DNA of 64,000 bases from Melampsora larici-populina 98AG31 (taxonomy: Eukaryota; Basidiomycota; Pucciniomycetes; Pucciniales; Melampsoraceae), in the NCBI RefSeq assembly GCF_000204055.1, contig NW_006768774.1, positions 281,851 to 345,850 of the forward strand, read 5' to 3'. The position numbers were made by a program, and so were the translations under genes. Below the pieces are notes generated by a model. The model was given only the letters and a program-made list of their open reading frames with translations, was not told the origin of the DNA and searched no databases. This document shows positions 22,101 through 33,677 of the stretch, in pieces. The stretch's first letter is position 1. Each line of letters starts with the position of its first letter.

Positions 22101-22322
22101 TGGGGCCAGAGGGATGGTTGCCTCGGCCGCGGGTGTGTTCAGGCCAGACGGAAGCGAAGAGACCTCATCATCATCATCTTGCTGCCGGATGAGTAGGTGA
22201 CCTTGGGAAGTCGAGACATTGTCGATGTGTCGCTGAGTCATTGGGTGTCCGACCAAGTCAGACGAACTGGAGCTGCTAGCGGACTCCCTCGAGAGACGTG
22301 AAGAACCGGTTTCTGAAGTCAT
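19164..22322 (-). CDS. L-type amino acid transporter of the APC superfamily (LAT/MUP1-like)
   Basis: It is a multi-pass plasma membrane amino acid permease. Many short introns break it up. The start is the ATG at 22322. A Ser-rich cytosolic N-terminus of about 110 residues leads to TM1 with the APC motif VVGLQVGSGIFSSPG. Later segments include FAELGSAIPLNGGAQAYLNY, LWAFDGWDTSNYIAGELKNA (across a GT-AG intron), TNVSYLAVLPL and ALNSSVFTTARLVSVAAQE (across another). The last exon ends VGYEEVHNTQPADDSEDE with the stop at 19164-19166. Order and motifs match the LAT family, including fungal methionine permeases; substrate is unknown. The acidic tail could carry trafficking signals. The exon near 21390-21445 could not be modelled cleanly. 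Confidence 0.85.
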
Positions 22323-22380
22323 TGATCCAAATAATGACCGGGAAAGTAGGAAGGGAGATGTCGTGAGGGAGATGGAATGA

Positions 22381-22846
22381 CACCGCGGGAATTAACTCGT
22401 TCAAAACCCGATTGAGCAAAATTTCGGTGTCCGGGTTTGCAATTTCCTCGAATCGTGAAACTCGTTCACAACTCGTTAGCATCAGGTTCACTGATTTCCC
22501 TCGAGTACACTACAATACATACACATACACTGCACTCTCAAAATCTTTAATTCCAACCGTTCAATGATCTCACTCCTTATCTTGTCCCCACTGAACTCTT
22601 TTCTTGTATTTGGTTGATCAAGGCTTGACAAAGGAAGGTGAAGGTGAGTACAATGGTGAAAGGGGTTGTTGTTTTATCATGTGACTGCACATACACGGGG
22701 CCAGCAGAGTACAGAGTATAGCCCGAGGGAAATTGGCAAACCTAATGCTAACGAGTTGTGAACAAGTCTCTTGATTTGAGGAAATTTTGAACCCGGACAC
22801 CAAAATTTCACTCAATGGGGTTTCAAACAAGTTAATTCCCGTGGTG
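22381..22846. repeat. Foldback element or MITE upstream of the amino acid transporter
   Basis: Arms of about 108 bp (22381-22488 and 22739-22846) are inverted copies at roughly 85 percent identity by eye, sharing GGAATTAACT, GGTGTCCGGGTT and GTTCACAACTCGTTAGCAT. The spacer is 250 bp. The left arm lies only 59 bp from the transporter start codon, so the element covers the promoter. No target duplication was identified. Confidence 0.75.
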
Positions 22847-24795
22847 TGAGTTGAGAATCCTCCTCCTCGATCGTCGCTCCTTGGTTGTCTTGGGTAATGC
22901 CGACCTGGTCCCAACCCGGGAAATCTGAGCTGGACCGGGGCCGACTCCTCCCTACTGGCTGACCCAACCCGGTCCGCTAGCCCCAACCTGGTGAGAATCG
23001 AGATACGCTCAAAAACCTAAAAAAACCCTTTGCCCCCATTCAATTGAGATTTCTGATTTTTGTTAAGTTTGGGGTAGACTATAGGATCAGGGTTTGGCTC
23101 AGGATCGTTCTGAGAAACCTGATAATTTAGAGAGACCCTCACAAACCCATAAATTTCCACAGGACTCTAGGCTCCAAGGTCAATATCTGCCCTCTCTTAA
23201 GGTCAGGCGGATCATCTGGCCTACATACTTGTGGTCACAATCTTTCACCTGTCATGCCTCGCGACATGACCCCCCTCACCCTCAGCAGTCATTGGGTGAA
23301 TCACCACTTCTTGCACACACGGTTCACCACCCTCAGCCTCGCCAAATGATCAAACCTGGATCAACCATTCTCTCCTGGATAGCACCATCCAACGCTCCCA
23401 ACAGATCTTGTTACCGATCTCACAACCGCGCATCCTCAACTGAGGACCACCCTATGATCTTTGTTTATTGATTGGTCAAAGTGATCCAGTATGTGACGCT
23501 AAGTCAATCGCAATATGAATGTCGGTCAATATGGCACCAGATTGATGTAATTATAATGCTGTAAAGATAGATGGAGCACATCAAATATAGCTCCGATTTG
23601 CTTGTGAGTCTCTTAATTTCATCTTACTTCTTTTTTGATTTCATCAAAATAGAAACCGCTGAAGAGATTTATTATCTTGATGGAAGAAACTGATCAGCAT
23701 GTTTTCCTTTTTGGTTCTCTTTTTCTAAAAAAGTTAATAGTGTATTGGTCAGAGAATAACGCTCAAGAGACCTATCTGAGCGGAACAAAAATAGATGGTG
23801 GGCAATGGCCTTTGCAATGATCTATACTAGAGTGTTCTCCTTTTTAAAAGAATATCATTTGATTACGCCTTTGATCTCCTTTTCTGATCTCAATTATGTG
23901 AGCTTTCAGCTTTATACTTGAAAGTGATTGAAAAACTTTCAAAGTATTATAAGATAGAGACTAAGGACAGAATCTTTTCTTGTTCATCACTGGCGCGGTT
24001 GGGATGTCAAAGTCTTGACAGAAAAATGTTTGGTTTATAAAGATTTAAAATAATACCATCATATCTTTTTTCTCAGAAGCGAACACTTTTCAAACTTCAA
24101 ATTGAATTGAAATGGCATTACATAGAACCATATGAGGGGTAAATAATGATTACACTTCATAGAGAGTAAGTACAGGTCTCCCAATCTCTCTCATCTCATG
24201 TTCAACATCATCAAAACCTTCAGGTCCAGAAGGGGCAAGATCTTCTGCTTATTCGTGATGTTGTTGAATGTCTATCATACCTACGTCTACTGTTCCAAAG
24301 AGGTGCTCAAGATCTCCATATATGATCGAGCCAAAACCTTCCTGCGTTTTGAAATGAAGATTCTGTGTCAGCATGCTCCTTAGATCCACATGTCCATTGG
24401 TTGTTAATAAACCTAAACGGAAAACCAACTGACAGTGCTTGCTGATGGTAATTGATCAGACCATGATAACAGCATGATTGATGAATCCAGATCAAGAGCG
24501 ACCAAAAACAAAAAGAATAGTGATCAAATCAAAAGATTAATGTGACTGAGTGGTACTTGAATCCAGAATGTGAATCGATGGTTTGTGAATGTGGCGGGTC
24601 AGAGGCAAATGAATACCCGATGGCGACTAGGGTGTTGGATTGAAATCGAATCAGGCGCGTTGGATAGATTAGGGATGGCACTTTTTATCCATAGTCCAAA
24701 TGCAGTGTGGTTGGTGGTCTTGCGTGAAAATTCTTTCGCGTTGGGTGGTGATCAAACAAGGGAAAAGGGAGGAGTTTTTCTGGGACGGTACAATA
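22847..24795. other. Intergenic region without a supported gene
   Basis: 22850-23000 is GC-rich (CCCAACCCGGG, CCAACCCGGTCC). Bases 23094-23471 form an open frame without an ATG start or recognisable domain. The remaining sequence is AT-rich and shows nothing I can support. Confidence 0.4.
24788..24795 (+). repeat. 8-bp target duplication, left (GTACAATA)
   Basis: Identical to 25162-25169 on the far side of the hAT-type MITE. Confidence 0.9.
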
Positions 24796-25161
24796 TAGGG
24801 CTGTGACCCGGTCCCGGCCCTGCCCGGCCGAAGGTGCCCGGCGATATTTTAAACGCTGGCGGTCCCGGCCTCGGGGCTCTGAAACCTAATCAGAAGAGGG
24901 TGCAAAGCCCTGCGGGCGCCCCGGGCGCCCGGCCCGGCCGACTGCCCGATCCTGTTTTCGCCAAAAATAATATAAACATTTCCCCTTTCCAAGGGTTTTT
25001 TACTCATAAATCTGGGCCCGGCCCTGCCTGGACACCCAAGGCCTGAGATTCGGGCAGGCCCTGGTCGGCCCTGAGAAGTTTCCAGGGGACCTCGGGTCTA
25101 CCCAGGGTCGGGCTTGGCCCCGGGGCCGGCCACGAACTCTCAAGGCCGGGTCACAGCCCTA
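24796..25161. mobile_element. hAT-type MITE, 366 bp, GC-rich
   Basis: It starts TAGGGCTGTGACCCGG and ends with the exact inverse, CCGGGTCACAGCCCTA. A perfect 8-bp duplication GTACAATA (24788-24795, 25162-25169) is the hAT hallmark. The interior is dominated by CCCGG/GGCCGG words, quite unlike the AT-rich surroundings. It has no transposase, so it is non-autonomous. Confidence 0.92.
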
Positions 25162-25169
25162 GTACAATA
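25162..25169 (+). repeat. 8-bp target duplication, right (GTACAATA)
   Basis: Matches 24788-24795. Confidence 0.9.
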
Positions 25170-25681
25170 TATCAGATCTGTGACATGCACCCGTGCTTGC
25201 CTGCCACTAAGGTTTTGGACATTTCTGACTTTTACCTCCCTGTAATATGCTTGTGTGTAGGCTTTTACCGGGGTGGCTGTATGCTGTATTTCTCAGGATT
25301 TTCTCACTATCAGATTATCACGGATTATCAGGAAAAAAACCCCGATCCTCAAGTGCTCCCTGTAAGGGGTAGTTCCGGGAGTCGTATTTTTGGTGAGAAT
25401 TCTCAAAGCTCTCAGATTTACGGTACTCAAAATGACTAGGTCCGTGCTACCTTTCTTGAAAACCTGCTTTCAAAATGTTGTTTTTGCGGAGAAAATGAAC
25501 CGTACAGAACTCCAAAAAAAAGTTCCAGAGAATTCCCAAGAATTCCCCTGCAAAAAGATCAACTTTGAATCTATGTTTCTCACATTTTTTGAAAAAGGTG
25601 GCTTGAACCTAGTGGTTTTGAGTACCATAACTATGGGACACCTAAGACTTAGGTAAGGCTTGGCCTCATGCTTGTATGCAG
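25170..25681. other. Unassigned stretch between two MITEs
   Basis: No recognisable coding sequence; the open frames are short and lack features. Confidence 0.4.
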
Positions 25682-25820
25682 TAGGGGTTCTCAAAGTTGA
25701 TCCGGTTGCTTTTTGGCAGTAACCTTGTGTATTGAGTTGGCATTTTTCGACAGATCACAGCCAAAAAGTTAACTGGGTCAACCGGGTTTTTACAAAACGG
25801 GTCTACTTTGAGAACCCCTA
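25682..25820. mobile_element. Short MITE, 139 bp
   Basis: The ends TAGGGGTTCTCAAAGT and ACTTTGAGAACCCCTA are perfect inverses, and the next bases (GATCCGG and CGGGTCT) are partly complementary. Termini resemble hAT ends, but the flanking 8 bp (GTATGCAG and GTGTTTTC) do not match, so the duplication has decayed or the ends are misplaced. Confidence 0.7.
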
Positions 25821-26506
25821 GTGTTTTCCACCCACAAGTCACCATGTCATCCCACAACTGCGGATCATGTGATTCCTGGTGGGTCCCATTCCATCAACAC
25901 CATGGGGTTAGACAACCCGAGTAGACTCTACTCCACGCACCTCAACGTGTCCTTTCAATCTTTGCATGAGTGTCACCGGTCCATGACTCCATCAGCCTAC
26001 CACATGTAATCACCATATCACCGGCACCAATCATATGCCAAGATATCAACATCCTCACTGTAACCAATACGACAATCGATTTATCAACACCATTCCCCAT
26101 TCAATATCAACAATGCTCCTTGTGGACTTTGTGACCCGACTGACAGAAGATCACCCACAACTGGCTTCCCAATTGACACTAATTAACTTCATCCACTTTG
26201 TCAATCTTGCCAGCGAGATGTACCACCGTGCCAACTCAGCCCTCAACTTCATCTTGACCAATACTCAAAGTGTTCCATTCCTAAAGCTGGCCTTGACACT
26301 GTAAGGGTATACCTTACAGGTAGTTCTCAGTAGTTATGGGTTATGGGGTTAGAGATCAGTAGTGTAGTCATCTAGTTGCCCTGGCTCCCGAGTCACTTTC
26401 TCCTTAAGGAGATTCTGCTACTCGGAGCCAGGTAAGCACATCAGCTTTTAGTTCTTTTCTTATACTTTTGTCTCTGTGGATTGTTTGTTAGGATAGTAGC
26501 TGATCA

Positions 26507-26511
26507 GAAGG
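26507..26511 (+). repeat. 5-bp target duplication of copia, left (GAAGG)
   Basis: Matches 33678-33682. Confidence 0.9.
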
Positions 26512-26862
26512 TGTTGCGATCAACTGGAGCGCACGAGAATGAAATGGAAAGGGTAATTTCAATTTCATAAGTAACACACACAACATGAAGGAAAAAGGAA
26601 ATACATACCTGGAGCGCACGAGAATGAAATGGAAAGGGTGAGGAAAAGAGACCCTTTCCTAGTGCAGCTCCAGGTTGTATATATACACAACACTACTACG
26701 TAACAAACATTTGTTAGTTATGTAAGAACTAGAGGATTCACATGATCCGTCATGAGAGATAAAAGAAAACAATAGACAAAAAGCAGTAGATGGAAAGCAC
26801 ACATGACAGATGACATAAGGAATACGAGAGGAGTTCATCATGAGATATCAAGTATTCCAACA
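26512..26862 (-). repeat. Copia 3' LTR
   Basis: 351 bp, pairs with 33327-33677. It contains an internal direct repeat of GGAGCGCACGAGAATGAAAT, about 78 bp apart. Confidence 0.95.
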
Positions 26863-26871
26863 CCCCCCCTT
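26863..26871 (-). promoter_or_regulatory. Copia polypurine tract
   Basis: Minus-strand AAGGGGGGG abuts the 3' LTR and would prime plus-strand DNA synthesis. Confidence 0.8.
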
Positions 26872-29167
26872 GCGTCCAGCTAGCTTCACCAAACAAATAT
26901 CATAAGATAACATAAAGAAAGAGAAAGAGAAATTAAAGAAAAGAAAGAAAAGAAATTAGATCAGACCAAACATGGCTCTGTGACGCTCGAGCAAGACGCG
27001 TGGTAGAGGCTTGGTAAGCATGTCTGCCAACATGTCCTTAGAGGATACATGTAATATAGTCACATCCTCATTCTTTACACACTCTCGGACAAAGTGGAAT
27101 CGAGCGTGAATATGTTTAGTCCTAGAGTGATGCTGAGGGTTTCTTGCAAGAGCCTCCACGCCTTCGTTGTCAACATGAAGAGGTATTGCTGATGGGGTTC
27201 TTATGTTTAGTTCGAACAGAAGGTGTTTAAACCACATAGCTTCCCTACACGAGTCAGACATTGCTTTGTACTCGGCTTTGGTGCTAGAGAGAGATACGGT
27301 GGTCTGTTTACGTGATTTCCACGAGATTGGACCATGCCCAAAACGAAAAGTGTAGCCGGTAGTAGACCGACAATCGTGTCGATCCTCAGCCCAATCCAAA
27401 TCCGAGTAGCCTGAGAAAGTAGCAGATCCACCCAGACAGAGTCGTAAATCGACCGTACAGGAGAGGTATTGAAGAACACGCGGACCTGCGGCCCAATGAT
27501 CAGAGGCTGATGGGTCACGGAGATATTGAGATAAGCGGTTGACGGCGAATGAGACATCTGGTCTGGTGCATTGTGCAACCCACAGTAGAGCACCAACCAG
27601 ACTCGAATAGTGACCAGGTGAGGGTTCTTCCCCTACAGCTCGAGGAGTGAGATCTTTGAACGCGGAATCAGTAGGTGTTTTGACCGAGATAGAGTCAGAC
27701 GGTAAGAATCTGTTCATTAGTTCTTGTATGTAGTGTGACTGAGAGAGAAAAACCTTTTGTGCAGGAACATCACGAATGATATCGAGAGAGAGGAAATGAG
27801 TTAGTTCTTTGTTTGACGATATTTCAAACTTTTTGGATATGGCATTGATGATTTCTTGCACAAATGAGTCTTCACCGACAATCACCAGATCATCGACATG
27901 AGCAGTAAGAGCTCCCACAAGCTTGCCATCGACCAAACGAAAGTAGAGAGTAGGATCGTACTTGGATTGCGTGAGATCAAGAGTGATGAGAATCCTGTTC
28001 AGTTCTGCATTCCACAGCCTAGGTGACTGTTTCAGGCCGTAAAGAGAGCGTTGGAGTTCACAAACCCAATCAGGATGCTCAGGATCTTCGTACCCCTGCG
28101 GTTGGGTCATGTATATTGACTCTGTGAGAAGAGAATTGAGAAATGCCGATTTTATATCAATCTGCCTGCCTACCCATTTCTTACATGCGAGAAGAGAGAA
28201 AACAAGTCAAAGAGTCTCCATACGAGTAGTCTGGGAGAACACTTCAGAGTAATCTATACCGTGAACCTGAGAGTAGCCCATAGCGACTAATCGAGCTTTG
28301 AGCTTGTCAAGAGATCCATCAATGTTTTTCTTGACTTTAAACACCCACTTAGACTTAATGATTTTCTGCTTGGCGGGACGTGGTACAAGTTTCCACGTAC
28401 CCATTCCGATGAGAGTGGAAACTTCACTGTCAGCAGCTTTTAACCACTTCGACTTGTTAGGAGAGCGAAGTAATTGTTTCCACATTCAAGGAGTATCAAT
28501 AGAGGCAGTTTCCTCTGTTACTAAACCTACCCAGTTGCCAAATCGATTGGGAGGTTTCGTCAAACAACCAGAACGACGAGTAGGGGGAACAGGTTGTTTG
28601 ACCGATTTCTTTATAGATGCCTTAACAGGCTTGGTTGAGTTGTCTGGGACAGATGACTGACTGGAGGGTCCTTCAGAGGCGAGGGCAACGAAGTAGGAGG
28701 TTCTGCTTGAGATGAAGGTGTTTCCGGAATTATTTCGGGCACAGTTGGTATTGAGGGCTCAGCAGGAAGTGGCATGCGTTCTTGTGGCGCATCGTCTGAG
28801 GAAGATGATGGACTGTTTATCCGGGGTGAGCTACTAGATGAATCTGACGAGATGGTTATTGCTTTAGGAGATGATATTGGTGAAACAGCAGGTGTTACAA
28901 CAGGCGTGGGAGCAGGTGGTTGAATAGGCCTGCAACGAGGAGCGTGTATAGAGTTGGAAAGACATCTTTCGCGGAGTGCGCGACGCTGTCCTTCCGTTAG
29001 AGATGGAGAGGGAGAAGGCACGTAATCACTCGGCCAGGGGATATCAGCTTCAATGGCCGGGGGAGAGCAAGAAATAGTTGAGGACACTGCAGACATTATT
29101 CGGGTTCCCCAAGTGGGCAGGGAAAAATGATTGGGAGTATGATTTGTCATAAAATGGTCTATCACTC

Positions 29168-29624
29168 CACACCTGAGCCATAACACCCACACTACATATG
29201 TGTAGCAGGCTCAGTGAATATGTGGTTATCATGTACATACAGTTCTGCTCAGTTATCTGCTCATCAGGACAAGTTATTCATATGTAATACATGCTGTAAC
29301 TTCTTTCAGATTGAAAAAAGCTTCCAAAAGATTGACTACATACACTGACTCAATGTTTTGGTGTGATCTCATCAACTCAACTGCATGTAACACACTTTCT
29401 GTTACTAAGACATAGCTTCAACAATATTGCCTGAGCAGCTACAGAATTATATGTAGTGAATTTTTGGGAAAAAAATTTCAAAGTCGAAAAAGTTACATGT
29501 GGTATAACATGTGATTTATTTATTCTGATGGGCAAAAAACTGAGCAGACCTGTATGTACATGATAGACAACTATTGACTTAGCTTGCTGCACATATGTAG
29601 TGTGGGTGAAATGGCCCAGGTGTG
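29168..29624. mobile_element. Foldback element or MITE inside copia pol
   Basis: Arms of about 90 bp starting CACACCTG at 29168 and ending CAGGTGTG at 29624 are inverted copies (CACCCACACTACATATGTG, ATCATGTACATACAG shared). Removing it brings together the two parts of the copia linker (HKRI and DHFMTNHTPNHF). No clear target duplication; ends may be off by a few bases. Confidence 0.7.
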
Positions 29625-29816
29625 CAGTATTAGATTCTTTTATGAAAAACTGTACTATTAATCATTTTCCTCTGCCAAATTGGGGAAGTTGAATGATGTT
29701 TACAGTGGGAGTAAGGAAAGATATCATGACAAAACAGGACATCTCTCGATTTGACAACTTTTCGATGTCTGAGATCCCACAATCTGTACCCGTTCCCATC
29801 TGACAGATATGACAAT

Positions 29817-29821
29817 AGTAC
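29817..29821 (+). repeat. 5-bp target duplication of the solo LTR, left (AGTAC)
   Basis: Matches 30879-30883. Confidence 0.85.
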
Positions 29822-30878
29822 TGTGAGGGTAGGGTATTCTTTAGAGTACTCTAGGCTCACTATGGGAAGGTAAGGTGGGTTCTTTTTATTTAAAATAGTT
29901 GTATTTCAAATGTAATTTTGTAAATACAATTAGAAATAAAAATGAAAGGAAGAAAGGAAATGAGACTGACAGTCTGTTTGGATAAATCCAGACAGACTAC
30001 AGTTAAATGACTCCTTAGAAGGAGGTTTGAAATACAATAATAGAAGGCTGGATCCAAGGCCCTCCCTTAATCTTCAAGGTAACAGATTAAAGAGTGATAT
30101 GTAGGTCACTAGCCTGGTTATTTATAGTCACCAACTGGTAGTTATTCAGAAGGTCACTAACCTGTGAGTTGTTGTAGGTCACTAACCTGCAGTTGTTCAA
30201 AAGGTCACTAACCTGAGAGTTGATAAAGGTTACTAACCTGCAGTTGTTCAAAAGGTGACTAACCTGGAGTTCTTTGAGAGGTTACTAACCTGAAAAGTTC
30301 TACTTGGGGAAAGTAGAGGATCCAAAGGATGAAGAAGGAAATTACTTTATCTTTTAGGCAGGAATCTGCTTTAAAGTGATGAAGTGAATCACTAGTCTTA
30401 TATTTATAAGACTTTTGATTATGTACTTCAAAGGAACTTTAAAGGGTTCTTTAAAAGATATGTGTAATAAAATGCTTGAGGGAAAATCCTTGAAGGTTGA
30501 GAGAGGAGGGGTTTATATATCCTCCTCTCCAAACCTAGTTGTAGTGATATTTGATTGTATCATCACTGTGGTTTAGGGTTTAATAGTTACTATTAATTAT
30601 GTTTATTATTAATATTACATAATTACATATACTTGTTATGTAATTTATGTAGTATAAGCATTTTAACTCTTGACACTGAGTTATGAGGTGTAATTGGTAT
30701 TTTATTACATGTTACATATGTTTTTAAGTGTATATACATATGTAATTGATGTTTGTATATGTTTTATTATATGTTACATGTGTTCTATAAGCTGTATGTA
30801 CATGTAATTAGGTTTATAAGTAAGAGTCCGGTATTATAAGTTAGTTTTGGGTACATGTATATGTACCCAGGGCTGACA
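29822..30878. mobile_element. Solo LTR (1057 bp) nested in copia integrase/RT linker
   Basis: It begins TGTGAGGGTAGGG and ends GGGCTGACA, flanked by AGTAC on both sides. Deleting it with one AGTAC restores the copia frame exactly (QAAVL then LSYLSDGNGYRLWDL). It has no coding capacity and no matching second LTR in the window. The parent family is unknown. Confidence 0.85.
30097..30303 (+). repeat. Minisatellite of GGT(C/T)ACTAACCTG units in the solo LTR
   Basis: Seven or so copies of a 27-37 bp unit centred on AGGTCACTAACCTG-AGTTGTT, with variable spacing. The spacing irregularity and location exclude a CRISPR array. Confidence 0.8.
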
Positions 30879-33313
30879 AGTACAGCAGCTTGAGCTTTCT
30901 GGTCTAGTTTCTTCCTGTTTGCTTCAGGAACTTTGTAATACGCTTGACACCCAAAAAGAAACAGGGCGGAGACAGATGGGTCAGGTAGAGATAGGATTGA
31001 ATGTGGAGAGTGAAATCCTGCCGGCGTATAACACGGTATGGAGTTGAGAGTGTGTGTGAGGTAACAAAGAGCATCAGCCCAGAAAGTCTTTGGAATTCCT
31101 GACGTAACAAGTGAACATCGCAGATGATTCCCTATAGTTCTGTTTGAACGCTCAGAGACACCGTTGAGCTCCGGAGAATGTGGAGGGCCAGGGTTGTGTG
31201 TAATGCCTTTGTCAATGATGTAGGCTTGCATTTCTTTACCAAGATACTCGCCACCGTTATCGGTACGTAAGGACTTAACATTGAATGAAGTGAGATTACA
31301 GAAAACAGCACAGAAATTCTTGAAACACATAAAGACTTCCGACTTGAGTTTAAGAGGATAGATGACAGTGTACTTGGAGTAGTCATCGATAAAAGTCACA
31401 AAGTACCTAAACCCCTCACAAGATGGTGTTTCAAAACTAGCTACATCAGAGTGAATTAGATCCCCGGGATGAATTGAGCGATAAGGAGATCTAGAGTGAA
31501 AGCTCATTTGCAACATTTTACTTTTAACGCAAATATCACACTGTTGAACCTCGATTTCATTCAAAATTGACGGTTTGACATCATGAGTCTTCAGGAGGGC
31601 TTTCAATGGACAAAGACCTATATGGCCTAGTCGACAGTGCCAACCAAATAAGCTAATGTCAGCTTTACTTGAGAAGCATGAGATAGAGGGAGAGGTGTTA
31701 ACTTTTTCAGGAAGATAGTATAGGTTTCCTCTTCTAACACCGTTTCCTACTGGTAAGGAGTCTGAGAGATTATCGGTCGATAGATGAATGCAGCATCCGT
31801 CTTTGGTAAACACCACCGAAAAACCATCGTCGCAGAGAGACGAAACAGAAAGTAATGGTTCTTGCAGATTGGGGACAAAGAGTGATTTGTGACCGATTGA
31901 TCCTGATATGCCGAGTTAAGCTGTGCCAGAGTGGGTAGCATGAATTACCAAGTTGTTGGCCAAGTGGATAGACCTCGTAGCAGGAGTAAGTCCCGAGAGA
32001 GATGAAGAGTTTGGTGTCATGGTTGATGAACACCCAGAATCAATATTCCACTCTTTGAGACGGGATATCCTCGCAACATCAACCAATGCAAACTTAGCTT
32101 GTGCAGGGCTTTTGTTTTCTGATTCAGATTCACTAAAACCTAGCGAGACAACAGAGGTTTTACCAGCTTTTGACGATTGAGGCTGAGGTCAAGAGTGAGA
32201 AGAGGTTTTAGAGCCTGACAGAGTCGTCATTGATTTTTGCTCCTCCAGAATCTTGTCCAATGCCCAGCAGTGATTCACATCGTGATTCGTTCGTTTACAA
32301 AAGGAGCAGAATTTAGCGTTCTTAAGTTTGCGGTTGTTCTGACGCTGATCTAAGGATGCGGGTTTGTAGGATTGAGTCGAGGATGAATGAGATTTGAATG
32401 CCTTTGAAACAGATACATGACCTGATGCATTTCTTTGATTTTGTTCGTTTTTGAGTGCACGAATGACGGAAACGGAATTGGTAGTCTTCTGCTGCATTAG
32501 CGGAGTTACCACGTGCGCCCAATCATTGGGCAACGAGTTGATAAGAGAGGTCGTGTAAATATCATCGGCAGTAAGAGGCTGATCTTCCGTGATAAGAGAT
32601 GTGAGTTTCTCAAACAACTGATTCATCGATTGCAGATGTGTATCTAAGTCCATTTCTCCCATTTTGGAGGTGACAAGAGAGTTGAGTACAATCATTCTAC
32701 CGCCCGAAGTTGAGTCTTCATGTGCAAGGCGCAAGGCCTTCCACATGGCAGCGGCGTTGTTTCAATGTGGCTTAAGATATTGATAATTCACATCTTCTAC
32801 CGCACAACTGATGAGGGTACAGACAAGAGCATTGTCATCCTCCCATGTCGATGGCCTAGCTTTCGCATCCGTCTCTTTGAGAACATAAGTCAACTTAGCA
32901 TCCACAAAGTAGAGCTCAAGAGCGAACTCCCAGTCGAGCTAATTCGAGTTCTCGCCAGGTGGTTTCAGAGCAGTGATACCGGACAGTTTGTTAGAACGAT
33001 CATCCAAAGAGCCTAATGAGGCCATGATTGAAGTGGTATAACGAGATAAAGGGGGATAGAGATCAAACAAAGACGGTGGATAACGTGTGTTTGTGTATAA
33101 AATAGGAAAATCCAGCGTTGGGATATGAGGAAGTTGTGGTGTGTAAGAGATTTGTATTGAGGTATTCGAGAGAAGATGATTTAGGTTGTGGAGAATAGAA
33201 AAAAATACACTGGTGTACTGTGTACCCAGGGACCCTTATAGAGTGGCACAATTTACAGATTTAAAGGTTTTTATAAAAAAAACTTGAATCGAGATCTAGC
33301 AGTTGGTAGAGAT

Positions 33314-33326
33314 GGGTCTCATAACC
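33314..33326 (-). promoter_or_regulatory. Copia primer binding site resembling half-tRNA(iMet) priming
   Basis: Directly after the 5' LTR, the minus strand reads GGTTATGAGACCC. GGTTATGAG complements CTCATAACC of the initiator tRNA anticodon loop, the type of internal tRNA site used by Drosophila copia, rather than a tRNA 3' end. Confidence 0.6.
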
Positions 33327-33677
33327 TGTTGCGATCAACTGGAGCGCACGAGAATGAAATGGAAAGGGTAATTTCAATTTCATAAGTAACACACACAACA
33401 TGAAGGAAAAAGAAAATACATACCTGGAGCGCACGAGAATGAAATGGAAAGGGTGAGGAAAAGAGACCCTTTCCTAGTGCAGCTCCAGGTTGTATATATA
33501 CACAACACTACTACATAACAAACATTTGTTAGTTATGTAAGAACTAGAGGATTCACATGATCCGTCATGAGAGATAAAAGAAAACAATAGACAAGAAGCA
33601 GTAGATGGAAAGCACACATGACAGATGACATAAGGAATACAAGAGGAGTTCATCATGAGATATCAAGTATTCCAACA
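33327..33677 (-). repeat. Copia 5' LTR
   Basis: 351 bp, pairs with 26512-26862; followed by the target duplication GAAGG at 33678-33682. Confidence 0.95.

Larger units (their letters stand above)
26956..33025 (-). pseudogene. Copia gag-pol polyprotein, interrupted
   Basis: From the ATG at 33025 (MASLGSLDDRSNKL) the frame runs into a TAG at 32939-32941 and a TGA at 32762-32764, where Trp is expected. Gag then shows a UBN2-like region and the zinc knuckle CSFCKRTNHDVNHC. Protease has WNIDSGCSSTM; integrase has FGWHCRLGHIG, LIHSDVASF, LRTDNGGEY and GVSERSNRTI; RT has RLVAMGYSQ, IDIKSAFLN and AHVDDLVIVG; RNase H has KAEYKAMSDS. Further in-frame stops lie near 31918, at 28486-28488 and at 28207-28209. 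The frame is also broken by the nested elements at 29168 and 29822. The polyprotein cannot be made intact; several stops are single G-to-A or C-to-T changes. Confidence 0.9.
26512..33677 (-). mobile_element. Ty1/copia retrotransposon, full length but decayed
   Basis: Two 351-bp LTRs start TGTTGCG and end CCAACA and differ at only about four positions. They are flanked by GAAGG on both sides. The coding strand is minus: gag, protease, integrase, RT and RNase H in copia order. The total of 7166 bp includes a nested solo LTR (29822-30878) and a foldback element (29168-29624). LTR similarity suggests a fairly recent insertion, but the coding region has several stops. Confidence 0.95.

Noticed and set aside
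23094..23471. 125-codon plus-strand open frame
   Set aside because: Starts at TTG, is low in sequence complexity (His/Pro/Ser-rich), and has no partner exons.
24198..24383. 61-codon frame with a hydrophobic segment, a possible secreted protein
   Set aside because: The hydrophobic stretch is internal, there are no cysteine or exon parallels with the secreted family, and no splice sites fit.
30097..30303. Regularly repeated motif resembling a CRISPR array
   Set aside because: Eukaryotic context, irregular spacing, and it is an internal minisatellite of a solo LTR.
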